From: a virus
Virus record (IMG/VR): IMGVR_UViG_3300044846_004119
Span: 1 to 64,000 of that record
Direction: 5' to 3' (one strand)
DNA length: 64,000 bases
Shown here: positions 1 through 8,645 of the stretch, one piece after another
Layout: each line of letters opens with the position of its first letter
Position numbering within the stretch: position 1 is the first letter of the stretch
Made by a program: the position numbers and the translations under genes
The notes under the pieces: generated by a model
Databases searched by the model: none
What the model was told of the DNA's origin: nothing
The model's input: the letters and a program-made list of their open reading frames with translations, nothing else

Positions 1-735
1 AACTTCAGGTTCATCAGGTTCAAGTGGAACAAGTGGTTCTTCAGGAACATCAGGTACAAGTGGTTCTTCAGGAACTAGCGGAACAAGAGGAACTTCAGGT
101 TCTTCAGGAACTAGTGGAACATCAGGTACAAGTGGTTCATCAGGTTCAAGTGGAACAAGTGGTTCTTCAGGTACTAGCGGAACTTCAGGTTTAAGTGGAA
201 CTTCAGGAACTAGCGGAACATCAGGTTCAAGTGGTACTTCAGGTACGAGTGGTTCTTCAGGAACTAGTGGAACTTCAGGTTCATCAGGTTCAAGTGGAAC
301 AAGTGGTTCTTCAGGAACATCAGGTACAAGTGGTTCTTCAGGAACTAGCGGAACAAGAGGAACTTCAGGTTCTTCAGGAACTAGTGGAACATCAGGTTCA
401 AGTGGTACTTCAGGTACGAGTGGTTCATCAGGAACATCAGGTACAAGTGGTTCATCAGGTTCAAGTGGAACAAGTGGTTCTTCAGGTACTAGCGGAACTT
501 CAGGTTCAAGTGGAACAAGTGGTTCTTCAGGAACTAGCGGAACTTCAGGTTTAAGTGGAACTTCAGGTACGAGTGGTTCTTCAGGAACTAGCGGAACAAG
601 AGGAACTTCAGGTTCTTCAGGAACTAGTGGAACTTCAGGTTCATCAGGAACTAGTGGAACTTCAGGTTCATCAGGTTCAAGTGGAACAAGTGGTTCTTCA
701 GGTACTAGCGGAACTTCAGGTTTAAGTGGTACTTC
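1..735 (+). repeat. Gly-X-Y coding tandem repeat with 270-bp higher-order copy
   Basis: Nine-base units encoding G-(T/S)-S are arranged in tandem. Bases 1 to about 127 are repeated identically from 271 to about 397, an exact 270-base (90-residue) offset, which indicates recent internal duplication or slippage. The open frame in the same region shifted by one base is a shadow of the repeat. Confidence 0.9.
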
Positions 736-1483
736 AGGAGTATCTTTATCTGTTTCAGATGAAGGAACATTAGTAACCGCAGGTGTAACATCAATGAACT
801 TTGTTGGTACAGGTGTTTCAGTTACAGGTACAGGTACTTCAGTTACAGTAACTGTAACAGGTGGAGGAGGTAGTGGAACTTCAGGAACAAGCGGTGGCGG
901 AGGCGGTGGTGGAGGTGGAACTTCAGGAACTAGTGGAACTGGATTTAACACCATTTCAACTCCAAGTGATAATAGAGTATTAACATCCGACGGTACTACA
1001 AATGCTGCCGTCGCTGAAACTTATTTAACTTTTAGTTCAGGTCCGCCTAGTGTTTTTACAATTACCGGTTCAATGGTTAATATTCATAACCCAATTGCTC
1101 AATTATCCGGAACCACTGGTGGTTATGGTGATATTGTGACATTTGGTACTGGAGCAAGTTTAACGGCAGGAAAAGTTTATTATTTAAATACTTCACTTGC
1201 GTGGACTTTAACCGATGCAAACGCGGCATCAGGTGCTACAGGAATGTTAGGGGTTGCTTTAGGTACAACAGTTTCGGATGGACTTGTAGTTAGGGGTTAT
1301 GTTAAAAACGCGGCATTTACCTCAACGGACGGAAAAATACTTTACCTTTCCACAACAACTGGTGATTTAACATCAACCGCCCCTTCAGGAGCTTTAGACA
1401 TTGTAAGGATTGTTGGTTACCAAATAAGTGCATTATATGATATAATTTACTTTAATCCTTCAAATGATTGGGTAGAAATTTAA
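1..1483 (+). CDS. Collagen-like tail fibre protein (5' end outside window)
   Basis: The reading frame is open from base 2 to the stop, so this is the 3' part of a gene that began upstream. The first ~245 codons encode uninterrupted Gly-X-Y triplets, almost all G-T-S, G-S-S or occasionally G-T-R, a collagen-type triple helix without proline. Then follows a short beta segment (VSDEGTLVTAGVTS, FVGTGVSVTGTG) of a kind common in marine phage fibres, a Gly-rich hinge, and a ~180-residue C-terminal domain (from FNTISTPSDNRVLTSDGT to FNPSNDWVEI) resembling fibre tip domains. The likely role is a trimeric tail fibre or adhesin. The ATG at 794 is internal and not the start. Fibre class is confident; the receptor is unknown. 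Confidence 0.85.
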   Translation, partial: TSGSSGSSGTSGSSGTSGTSGSSGTSGTRGTSGSSGTSGTSGTSGSSGSSGTSGSSGTSGTSGLSGTSGTSGTSGSSGTSGTSGSSGTSGTSGSSGSSGTSGSSGTSGTSGSSGTSGTRGTSGSSGTSGTSGSSGTSGTSGSSGTSGTSGSSGSSGTSGSSGTSGTSGSSGTSGSSGTSGTSGLSGTSGTSGSSGTSGTRGTSGSSGTSGTSGSSGTSGTSGSSGSSGTSGSSGTSGTSGLSGTSGVSLSVSDEGTLVTAGVTSMNFVGTGVSVTGTGTSVTVTVTGGGGSGTSGTSGGGGGGGGGTSGTSGTGFNTISTPSDNRVLTSDGTTNAAVAETYLTFSSGPPSVFTITGSMVNIHNPIAQLSGTTGGYGDIVTFGTGASLTAGKVYYLNTSLAWTLTDANAASGATGMLGVALGTTVSDGLVVRGYVKNAAFTSTDGKILYLSTTTGDLTSTAPSGALDIVRIVGYQISALYDIIYFNPSNDWVEI

Positions 1484-1493
1484 TAAATAAACT

Positions 1494-2009
1494 ATGATTA
1501 GAACAGTTGAAGGTCAAACTTATAATCCACCAAAAGAAGGGTTAATGAGTAGCTCAGGTCAAACAATAACTTTTACCGAAGCGGTTATTGATAGTGTTCT
1601 AATACCAGCTAACACATTTGCGCAATATGATATAGTTGATATACTTAATAGAGTGGTAAAAACTGGCACAAATCAAAATGTAATTGTTAAAATCCGTATT
1701 GGCCCATCTATTAATACTTCACAAACTTTAGTTGGTACAAGTTCACAAGCGGGCACAGTTAACGTATTAACACCAATATTTCGAAGATTGTTTATTCAAA
1801 ATGTTAGTAATTCAACATATGTATTAAATGAAGGAACGACTTACACCGGGGTGATAGACCTAAGTCCTTCCATTGCATACAGCAACATCACCACTATAGA
1901 TTGGACTGTAGATAATTATATTATTATTACAATAATTTCGAGTACAGCAGTAACTGTATTTCCTGCAGACGTTGAATGGTCAACATATATTGTAACAAAA
2001 TTAGTTTAA
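1494..2009 (+). CDS. Small virion protein, paralogue 1 of 3
   Basis: A 171-residue, beta-rich, Thr/Ser/Asn-rich protein with no signal peptide or membrane segment. It lies 10 bases after the fibre gene in what looks like one operon. It shares with the next two genes a central motif, an aromatic or Ile-rich strand followed by N-T-S-x-x-(L/V)-x-G (here INTSQTLVGT), and a similar order of strands, so the three look like diverged tandem duplicates. Likely a fibre-associated or decoration protein. No family recognised; structural role inferred from position and composition. Confidence 0.6.
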   Translation: MIRTVEGQTYNPPKEGLMSSSGQTITFTEAVIDSVLIPANTFAQYDIVDILNRVVKTGTNQNVIVKIRIGPSINTSQTLVGTSSQAGTVNVLTPIFRRLFIQNVSNSTYVLNEGTTYTGVIDLSPSIAYSNITTIDWTVDNYIIITIISSTAVTVFPADVEWSTYIVTKLV

Positions 2010-2010
2010 T

Positions 2011-2502
2011 ATGATAAGAAAACGAAATGGTAAATTATTAAGAATGGCTCAAAATGGGACAATTGGTACCTCTTTTGCTTGTGCAACTGAAACGATTATA
2101 GGTTCAGTTGATTTACCTCCTGATTTTTTAATTTCAGGGGCAATAATTTTAATCAGAGCTAACTTTATAAAAAGTGGGGCAAATAACCAAATAACACTAA
2201 AACTTTATTTTAATACATCGGAAAGTTTATCTGGTGCATTATTATTAGCAACTGGTGGGTCACCATCAACAACTGATTTATCCCCATATATATATAGAGT
2301 TTTTTGTTTTGATAGCTCATCAACCGCAAAGGGTATGTTTTCAACTGCTAACTTCTTTAATGATATAGGTGACTTTGCAACAACTGTGAGTTCATTTTCA
2401 TTTACAGATTGGTTACCAAGAGGTGGTAAGTTTTTTATTACAGGACTTAGAGCATCCGGTACGGATACCATAAAATCATTAGGAATAACAATAGAGGTAT
2501 GA
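2011..2502 (+). CDS. Small virion protein, paralogue 2 of 3
   Basis: A 163-residue beta-rich protein separated from the previous stop by one base. It carries the same core as its neighbours (LYFNTSESLSGA) followed by a Thr/Ser-rich turn, an aromatic strand (YIYRVFCF) and a C-terminal beta region. There is no transmembrane segment. The tight packing implies co-translation with the two paralogues. Probably a small fibre tip or decoration subunit; function not recognised. Confidence 0.6.
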   Translation: MIRKRNGKLLRMAQNGTIGTSFACATETIIGSVDLPPDFLISGAIILIRANFIKSGANNQITLKLYFNTSESLSGALLLATGGSPSTTDLSPYIYRVFCFDSSSTAKGMFSTANFFNDIGDFATTVSSFSFTDWLPRGGKFFITGLRASGTDTIKSLGITIEV

Positions 2503-3002
2503 ACACAAAAATAAACGGAAAGGGAATGAATAGTATTTACAACACAACTCCCGTAACTTCATCCGGTACGACGAGTCAAGTAATTATGCAATCTTTATTA
2601 GTTCCAGGAGGTACATATACATCAGGAGATTTAATTCAAATAACAAGTTTATTTTCTAAGACTGGTATTGGTGGAACAAACGGTTATACGTTTTTTGTTA
2701 ATACATCAGTATCTGTTTCTGGTGCTAGTCAAATAGCTGTGCGCGGTACCGCAACAGGAAATGGGTTTGCTTTTTTTAGTAGACATTTATTTATTTACGA
2801 ACAAACAGGAACAGGAACAGGTACTCTACAAGGAACAGAAACATTTTCTAGCACATTTCAAATTGCTAGTGAATATGTTAGGGGTCGAAAAACAAATACA
2901 AATATTAATTGGGTAAATGACGTTTATATCTTTGCAACTTGTCAATTAACTAGTGCATCAGATAGTGTTTCTCAAATATATATGAAAATATGGGAATATT
3001 AA
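2499..3002 (+). CDS. Small virion protein, paralogue 3 of 3
   Basis: A 167-residue beta-rich protein whose ATGA start overlaps the preceding stop by four bases, implying translational coupling. It carries the shared core (FFVNTSVSVSGA), then a Phe-rich strand (FAFFSRHLFIYEQ) and a TGTGTGT turn. It ends with a strand rich in aromatic residues (MKIWEY). The likely role is the same as the two upstream paralogues. No domain family recognised. Confidence 0.6.
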   Translation: MNTKINGKGMNSIYNTTPVTSSGTTSQVIMQSLLVPGGTYTSGDLIQITSLFSKTGIGGTNGYTFFVNTSVSVSGASQIAVRGTATGNGFAFFSRHLFIYEQTGTGTGTLQGTETFSSTFQIASEYVRGRKTNTNINWVNDVYIFATCQLTSASDSVSQIYMKIWEY

Positions 3003-3026
3003 AATAAAAAAATAAAAAAATAAAAA

Positions 3027-3242
3027 ATGTTAAATGTTATAAAAATAGAAAATGGTCTTAATTGGAATAATGAAGATAGGTTTTTTACAAATGAACATTA
3101 TGAATTTGGTTATCAAATTGCAGATGCAATAAATCTAACAATAGAATTAGATAATCAAATTTATGGTATGTGTGTTGAATCGGCAACAATAGATGGTATT
3201 ACTTATAATACTTCCAATGATTTTGTTAATGCGATTTTTTAA
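3027..3242 (+). CDS. Small hypothetical protein
   Basis: A 71-residue acidic protein after an A-rich leader of repeated AAAAAAT without Shine-Dalgarno. It has no recognisable domain. It is the last plus-strand gene before the convergent junction with the minus-strand sugar-transfer operon, with only two bases between the stops. It could be a small fibre-assembly factor, but nothing in the sequence proves this. Confidence 0.5.
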   Translation: MLNVIKIENGLNWNNEDRFFTNEHYEFGYQIADAINLTIELDNQIYGMCVESATIDGITYNTSNDFVNAIF

Positions 3243-3244
3243 TA

Positions 3245-3619
3245 TTAACAATAATTTGAATATGATTTTTCCTCAACAAATAAGGAGCCATATTTTAAAT
3301 TAATTTCTTTTTTAATTTCGGCTCTTTTATCATTTGTTGTGTATACCGACCTAGCAAGTTCAATAAATTCAATATCAAATACTTTATCTCGTTCTTTATC
3401 ACGGATATCATCTTCAATCTTCCAAAGACTTTCATTAACTAATAATAAATTATTAAAATCGTCTGATTCAATTTTTAATTGATTAAATACGACATCATAT
3501 AGATAATCGTATTCTGTAATAATATTAAATAGTTTGGACTCTTCGGTAATATTGTTTTTTTTAATGTTTAGAATTGATAATTTATCAACTATTTCTCCAA
3601 TTGAAACTTTAATATTCAT
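3245..3619 (-). CDS. DUF6165 family protein
   Basis: A 124-residue protein opening with the signature K-V-S-I-G-E-I-V-D-K-L-S-I-L-x-I-K, which I recognise as that of DUF6165, small helical proteins usually found beside glycosyltransferase genes. The rest is helical and charged (for example RDKERDKVFDIEF). It is the last gene of the minus-strand sugar operon and its start overlaps the stop of the large glycosyltransferase by one base. Its biochemical role is unknown; the association supports a part in glycan assembly. Confidence 0.7.
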   Translation of the reverse strand: MNIKVSIGEIVDKLSILNIKKNNITEESKLFNIITEYDYLYDVVFNQLKIESDDFNNLLLVNESLWKIEDDIRDKERDKVFDIEFIELARSVYTTNDKRAEIKKEINLKYGSLFVEEKSYSNYC

Positions 3620-6417
3620 TATAATAAATGTTGTATTCTATCAATAACCATTTGAGATGTTATTGATTTATGGCATTCAAACTGTCTTTCAGTTCCTTTA
3701 TGTTCAGGACACCAATTCCAATCACCTTTATCAAATTTAAACATTGGGTTATTCCAACATCCGTTACAAACTGAAGGATTCGTTATTCTTGTACAATTAG
3801 ATGTAAATTCATGGTCAGGTTCCGTAAAGTTAGAAATCATAACAACGTGTTTACCTAACGCCCATGATAACCATGATAAACCACTTGATAGTCCAATAAA
3901 GAATTCACTATGATGAATACAATTCATCGTACTCTCAATTGATGTGTCTTTTAATTTAGTAACACCATCCATACGGTTACTTTCTTTGGATACATTAATT
4001 ACTTTGTAACCTTTTGACGTTAGATAATCAATAAGTTCTCTCCACCCATTTGGGTTATTCCAATACTTAACACCCGCAGTTGATTCATTTGCGATAGTCA
4101 CATACTTCTCAATAAATGGTCGTTTAGATGGGATAAAATCAATTTTTGGTTTAATTTCGTTAAACTCTAAACCAATGATATTTGTTATTGCTTTTTGTAA
4201 TGGGATTGTATTTGGTAATTCGGGTTCTTTATTTGTATCATAGAACCACCCAATAGTATACATAGCAATTAAATCATGAGCTGTAGCACTTGGCTCGACA
4301 AATTCAAGTTCAGGATAAGAGTTTCTAAATAATTTATTCCAAAATGTTGAAACAATTACATGACAATTGTGTTTCTTTTTAAACTCTAAAACATATGGTA
4401 TCCAAGCAACACTATCACCGAGAGAACTAGAATCAAATGAAATGAATACTCTTTTGTTATCGAAATTAGGTTTATAACTATAAATTAACTCATCACCATC
4501 AAAAACTTTAATATCCCAATCAGTATAGTATTGTCTATTAAGTTTAGTCCACATGTTAGGTTTTAATTCGGTATTATAAATTAAATTACCGTTATCGTAA
4601 AACAGTACTTTATATTGTTTAACACCCGTTCCCTTTATTTCAAAAAATGGGTTATTAACAAAATGAACAGTACAATCAATCTTGTCTTCAATCTTAGGTA
4701 CTATCTTTTTGGTGTTGTTAATATTATCAACTAACAACATTTTTGTATCCGTTGAATTATACTCTTTTTTAATTAGTTTAGTTACCTCATACATTTTTAA
4801 CATGCGTTCACAAATAACCGACCAATCAAACTTCTCTCTATTTTTTAAAGTTTGGTCCACGTAGAAATTATAATTACTCATAATTTCTTGTATCCCATTT
4901 GCAACTGAATTAGAACTTAATTCTGAAACAATCATACCTTTAATTTTTTGGGTACCACTATAAGTACCAACAATTGGTATCCCGCAAGAAATCGCTTCAA
5001 GTAATGTTAAATTAGGATGACCCGCCTCTAAACAAGATGGGTGTAGAAAAATTGAATGCGATTTGTATAATTCTAATATCTCATCCTCATTTGGATTTGT
5101 TAATAATAGTGTTAATTTATCGTATTCTAATAAATCTAAATGGTGTTGGAAAAAGTTTTTATTGTTTTCGGGGCCAGCAATTGTAATTGGTAAATCTAAC
5201 ATTTTTGCCGCCTCAATCGCATATCTAAAACCTTTTCTATCATAAGATGCATCACCACCAATACCATTGTTTGCTAAACATAATAATTTATGTTCAGTTC
5301 GGTATGGTTGGTCAACTTTAAAAAAGTTAGTATCAACTCCGTGAGTTAAATAAAATAATTTATCTGTTTCATCAAAATAATCAATAAGAAATTCTGCATG
5401 ACAGAATGAAATTACTGACTTTTGAATGGCTTCTAAATTTTGTTTGTAATTAAATGAGTCTTTACCATTGTATACAACATGATGGTCATGTAATGAAAAG
5501 ATATAAGGTATACCTCTTTCGTAAGCTTCTAACGCTAAGTTAGCGATATGAATATGTATAATATCGGTATTATCAAGGTCAACTTCATTTAGATATTTAA
5601 TCTCAGAAGAATGTCCTAATAAATTTAAATTGTTGTGGTAATTGAAGATAATCTTCTCAACCGCCCCCCATCCATTTGGTGGAATAGGTATTACTCCTGG
5701 TGTTACTTGTGTTATTCTCATTTTAAATTTTTTTATCCCCCATTTTTTTTCGAATACTTTTTCCATTAATTTTGTTTTAAAGTATAGGTCTTCTTTTTTT
5801 ATTAGTCTATTGCTTTCTGAGGTTACATGATAAACCACAGAATTTTTTATTAATGCGTGTTTAATATTGTATTTATGTAATGTTAAACCATAATCATCAT
5901 CTTGACACCAAAAATTAAATCTTTCATCAAAATCACCTATAATGTCAAGAACACTTTTTTTAACTAAAATACACCATCCAAGAAGTTCAACCCCTGTGGT
6001 ATATCCTGTGTAAACATTACCTTCATTAAATAATCCATAATAGTATTTATTAAACCAATCAGGTTCAAATGGTGAGAATGATTTAATATTAGGGTCTGAA
6101 TGGTATTCAACCATTATGTTATCTAACCATTCAGGTGTAAAAACTAAATCATTATTAATTATTAAAACCCAATCATTAGTACAATATTTTAAACCAATAT
6201 TTAAAAATCGGTTATAGTGAAAATCTTGATTTAATTTGATGTAGTCAACATTTGGATAATCATAGATAAATGTTGAGTTGTAATTTGATTCAATTAGTTT
6301 AATGTTAAATTTATAATTACCATTTGTTAATGATAAGGTATCTATGGTTCTTTTAGTTAATTCATAGAATTCGGTATCATTAGTATTTGTTAAACAAATT
6401 ACATCAATATTAATCAT
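3619..6417 (-). CDS. Three-domain glycosyltransferase: GT2 + GT4 + BAHT-type O-heptosyltransferase-like
   Basis: A 932-residue fusion. Residues ~1-225 are a GT2-type GT-A domain (CLTNTND start, IINNDL as the DxD-like site, WCQDDDYG). Residues ~233-545 are a GT4 GT-B domain (TPGVIPIPPNGWGAVEK at the start, later ECxxxxPNLTLLEAISCGIPIVG-like nucleotide-sugar site). Residues ~565-932 match the strand-loop-strand autotransporter O-heptosyltransferase family (TibC/AAH group): an N-terminal beta-sandwich, FISFDSSSLGDSVAWIPY, STFWNKLFR, and a C-terminal cluster C884-x2-C887-x15-C903-x11-C915 like the iron-finger of that family. Members transfer heptose to Ser of beta-helix proteins. The acceptor here is unknown; nearby virion proteins are candidates. 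Sugar specificity is not readable from sequence. Confidence 0.85.
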   Translation of the reverse strand: MINIDVICLTNTNDTEFYELTKRTIDTLSLTNGNYKFNIKLIESNYNSTFIYDYPNVDYIKLNQDFHYNRFLNIGLKYCTNDWVLIINNDLVFTPEWLDNIMVEYHSDPNIKSFSPFEPDWFNKYYYGLFNEGNVYTGYTTGVELLGWCILVKKSVLDIIGDFDERFNFWCQDDDYGLTLHKYNIKHALIKNSVVYHVTSESNRLIKKEDLYFKTKLMEKVFEKKWGIKKFKMRITQVTPGVIPIPPNGWGAVEKIIFNYHNNLNLLGHSSEIKYLNEVDLDNTDIIHIHIANLALEAYERGIPYIFSLHDHHVVYNGKDSFNYKQNLEAIQKSVISFCHAEFLIDYFDETDKLFYLTHGVDTNFFKVDQPYRTEHKLLCLANNGIGGDASYDRKGFRYAIEAAKMLDLPITIAGPENNKNFFQHHLDLLEYDKLTLLLTNPNEDEILELYKSHSIFLHPSCLEAGHPNLTLLEAISCGIPIVGTYSGTQKIKGMIVSELSSNSVANGIQEIMSNYNFYVDQTLKNREKFDWSVICERMLKMYEVTKLIKKEYNSTDTKMLLVDNINNTKKIVPKIEDKIDCTVHFVNNPFFEIKGTGVKQYKVLFYDNGNLIYNTELKPNMWTKLNRQYYTDWDIKVFDGDELIYSYKPNFDNKRVFISFDSSSLGDSVAWIPYVLEFKKKHNCHVIVSTFWNKLFRNSYPELEFVEPSATAHDLIAMYTIGWFYDTNKEPELPNTIPLQKAITNIIGLEFNEIKPKIDFIPSKRPFIEKYVTIANESTAGVKYWNNPNGWRELIDYLTSKGYKVINVSKESNRMDGVTKLKDTSIESTMNCIHHSEFFIGLSSGLSWLSWALGKHVVMISNFTEPDHEFTSNCTRITNPSVCNGCWNNPMFKFDKGDWNWCPEHKGTERQFECHKSITSQMVIDRIQHLL

Positions 6418-6418
6418 A

Positions 6419-7108
6419 TTAATAAACTGTTGAGTGTATTTCTAAATCATCTCCATGTTCTGAAGAATAATAATAGGTCGCCAATGATTTTCTATATTCT
6501 CCATCAGGACAATTTAATGGTGTTGGGTGACCATGCCAAGAATCTTTAGAAGTTCCAAAAATAATCATTCTATTAAAAGTTGGGTAAACTTTTTTAACAC
6601 ATACCCCACCGTCACTTGGTTTTTTATCCCATAATTCTAAAGCTCCTTCCCAACTCTCTTCCCAACCCTCATTAAGGTAAAATAAAACATTTAATCTTCT
6701 GAATTTAGAATCATCAAATGGTGCTCTACTAAAATCAATATGTATGTTTAATTTACCACCTTTAGGTATTAAATGAATACCACCACCATTAAAATTTGAG
6801 TCAGAAAATAAATCAGATATCCCTGTTAGTTCACTTAAAAAATTTACAAACTCATCTGAGTTTAAAAATGATAAGACTTGATAAACTTCACCACCTGACT
6901 CATCAATGTGGGAGATACCTGTTTTAATTTCTTTATCGTTTAAAAATGTTGAGACATTACCTTTAATAGATTTTAAATGCTCGGCATTATTAAATTTTTT
7001 AAGTAATTCACTATCAAACAAATCGTCAATGACGTAATGTTCAAACGGTGAATTAAACTTAAAAATTTCCTTATGTTTTAAAACAGTATTTAAATTTTTT
7101 TGTAACAT
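6419..7108 (-). CDS. 2-oxoglutarate/Fe(II)-dependent oxygenase, prolyl-4-hydroxylase-like
   Basis: A 229-residue protein with the double-stranded beta-helix signature: H123-x-D125 (in LNIHIDFS), a distal iron His in the WHGHP motif (192 or 194) and an Arg for 2-oxoglutarate in YRKSLATYYY (206). The arrangement resembles the 2OG-FeII_Oxy_3 prolyl-4-hydroxylase-like group, which also includes sugar-modifying enzymes. It lies one base upstream (in transcription order) of the three-domain glycosyltransferase. Two readings are possible: hydroxylation of proline in the Thr/Pro-repeat protein or hydroxylation of a sugar. Catalytic class is confident, substrate is inference. Confidence 0.8.
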   Translation of the reverse strand: MLQKNLNTVLKHKEIFKFNSPFEHYVIDDLFDSELLKKFNNAEHLKSIKGNVSTFLNDKEIKTGISHIDESGGEVYQVLSFLNSDEFVNFLSELTGISDLFSDSNFNGGGIHLIPKGGKLNIHIDFSRAPFDDSKFRRLNVLFYLNEGWEESWEGALELWDKKPSDGGVCVKKVYPTFNRMIIFGTSKDSWHGHPTPLNCPDGEYRKSLATYYYSSEHGDDLEIHSTVY

Positions 7109-7120
7109 ATTATTTTTTTT

Positions 7121-7666
7121 TTATTTTTTTATCCCCCAAAAATATAAATCACAGGCACGAGATTCAAATTCAAAATTAAACTCAGTGAATGTGTTATTAA
7201 TATCCATTACCGCTCTAATATCATCTTCTGTTAAATTTTTATAATAATTAGCCCATTTTTCATCGACACCTTCCAAAAACGGTGCATCTGTTGGACTACT
7301 TCTTAAGGTGCCATGTTCAGCTCTACCTGTTGATGCACAAGTAAAAACCAATAACCCACCTGGTCTTAATAATTTAACCATATTTTGTAATGTTCTTGCG
7401 TAGAACATATCATGTTCAAAACATTCTGCAGATGTAACAACATCAAATAGAAATCCTGAATCATATAAGTGACCAGGACAAACAACATCAACGTTATTTC
7501 CCTTACCTAAATCTACACCCACATAATAAAATGGTTGCTCAAATGAATGTTTAATGTTCCCATTGATATCGAGAGACCCAATATCTAATACTTTAACGTC
7601 AGTAAAAAACTTTGGGAGGTGGTCTTTTACTCTTTTAAAAAAATCTTGTTGTAATTCGTGTGACAT
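7121..7666 (-). CDS. Class I SAM-dependent methyltransferase, copy 1
   Basis: A 181-residue Rossmann-fold methyltransferase of the Methyltransf_11 type. Motif I is VLDIGSLDINGN, the acidic second strand VGVDLGKG, then the substrate/SAM region AECFEHD and post-motif LLRPGGLLVFTC. A close paralogue lies at 22376 on the other strand, sharing the start MSHxxQQDF and most motifs, so the two operons probably exchanged or duplicated this gene. Probably O-methylates a sugar in the glycan, or a small precursor. Confidence 0.8.
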   Translation of the reverse strand: MSHELQQDFFKRVKDHLPKFFTDVKVLDIGSLDINGNIKHSFEQPFYYVGVDLGKGNNVDVVCPGHLYDSGFLFDVVTSAECFEHDMFYARTLQNMVKLLRPGGLLVFTCASTGRAEHGTLRSSPTDAPFLEGVDEKWANYYKNLTEDDIRAVMDINNTFTEFNFEFESRACDLYFWGIKK

Positions 7667-7667
7667 G

Positions 7668-8645
7668 TTAATTAAATTCTATTAATCCTTTTTCTTTTAT
7701 TTGTTCTAAATTAGACTCGTTTAGTGTCATTTGTTTAACATACTCTAATGTATTACCTTCGTACACCTCAACAACTAATTTATCGTCCCTTAATGATAAG
7801 GGTGTATAAAACCAATGTGTAGGATAAACAATCTTATCCTCAACCAATTTATCATTAACTTTAACAACAACTCGGTAATTATAAGAATTCCTCTCCCCAC
7901 TATGACAATATAATATAGGGGTTGACGGGTCTTTAATGTTATGTAATACCTCAATCATAAAATTTTCAACTCTAAATAAGTTGATATCGCTTTCACTAAA
8001 GTATTCACTTGAGTGTTCATTAATGATTAAAAACTCATGTTCGTAATTGTGTAACTTTTGGAAAAACGCCAATTCTAATGTTAATGGCATTAAATGTTCA
8101 TACCACTCATTTTCATTTACTGGTAATTTTAATATCTCATTAAAGTAGGACGGTGTAATCCCGAATAGTTGTGTCTCATAAACATAAGACCCATTATCTC
8201 TATACTCCTCAGGTTTAAAGAAAATACATTTCTTTTTTTCCTCAACCATAGTATCAACCAATTTATTTAATTTTCTAACATCATTTTCCGAGAATAAATT
8301 ATCATTCTCAATAAAATAAACAAAATCGTATTTTTTTATATCCGCAAATTTAAACGCGTTAAACATATTTTGACAAATCGGTAACGAATGTCTTGAGTTA
8401 TTAACCGTTATGGAAAAAGAGTTAGTTTTAAACCAATAACATAGTGATTTATCTAATGGAGTAAGGGTTTGATTTTTATCATAGATATAATAATCAACCA
8501 TTAACTGTAGTTCAATTGATACAGGATAATGACTAACCAACATAAAATCAAAACCACTATCTTTTAGTGAATTTATTTCATTAATTAACACCTCTTCTTT
8601 TTTTGGTGTGTTTGGGTAAGCCCCTATAACAATTAATTTTTTCAT
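7668..8645 (-). CDS. GT-A-like protein of the YPNT type
   Basis: A 325-residue protein starting KKLIVIGAYPNT and containing LVSHYPVSxELQxMVDYYIYD. These motifs recur in the middle domain of the adjacent 895-residue protein, so they are paralogues. The middle part has the look of a nucleotide-sugar-binding GT-A domain (YDFVYFIENDN). The C-terminal ~80 residues form a beta-sandwich module (YRVVVKVNDKLVEDKIV) similar to modules in other proteins of this operon. Its 3' neighbour in transcription order starts just after its stop and its own start overlaps the preceding stop. Likely glycosyltransferase; no named family assigned. Confidence 0.55.
   Translation of the reverse strand: MKKLIVIGAYPNTPKKEEVLINEINSLKDSGFDFMLVSHYPVSIELQLMVDYYIYDKNQTLTPLDKSLCYWFKTNSFSITVNNSRHSLPICQNMFNAFKFADIKKYDFVYFIENDNLFSENDVRKLNKLVDTMVEEKKKCIFFKPEEYRDNGSYVYETQLFGITPSYFNEILKLPVNENEWYEHLMPLTLELAFFQKLHNYEHEFLIINEHSSEYFSESDINLFRVENFMIEVLHNIKDPSTPILYCHSGERNSYNYRVVVKVNDKLVEDKIVYPTHWFYTPLSLRDDKLVVEVYEGNTLEYVKQMTLNESNLEQIKEKGLIEFN

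Noticed and set aside
195-554. A 119-codon Leu/Gln/Val-rich plus-strand frame
   Set aside because: It is the one-base-shifted shadow of the Gly-X-Y repeat; the collagen frame is open across the same bases and joins the rest of the fibre gene.
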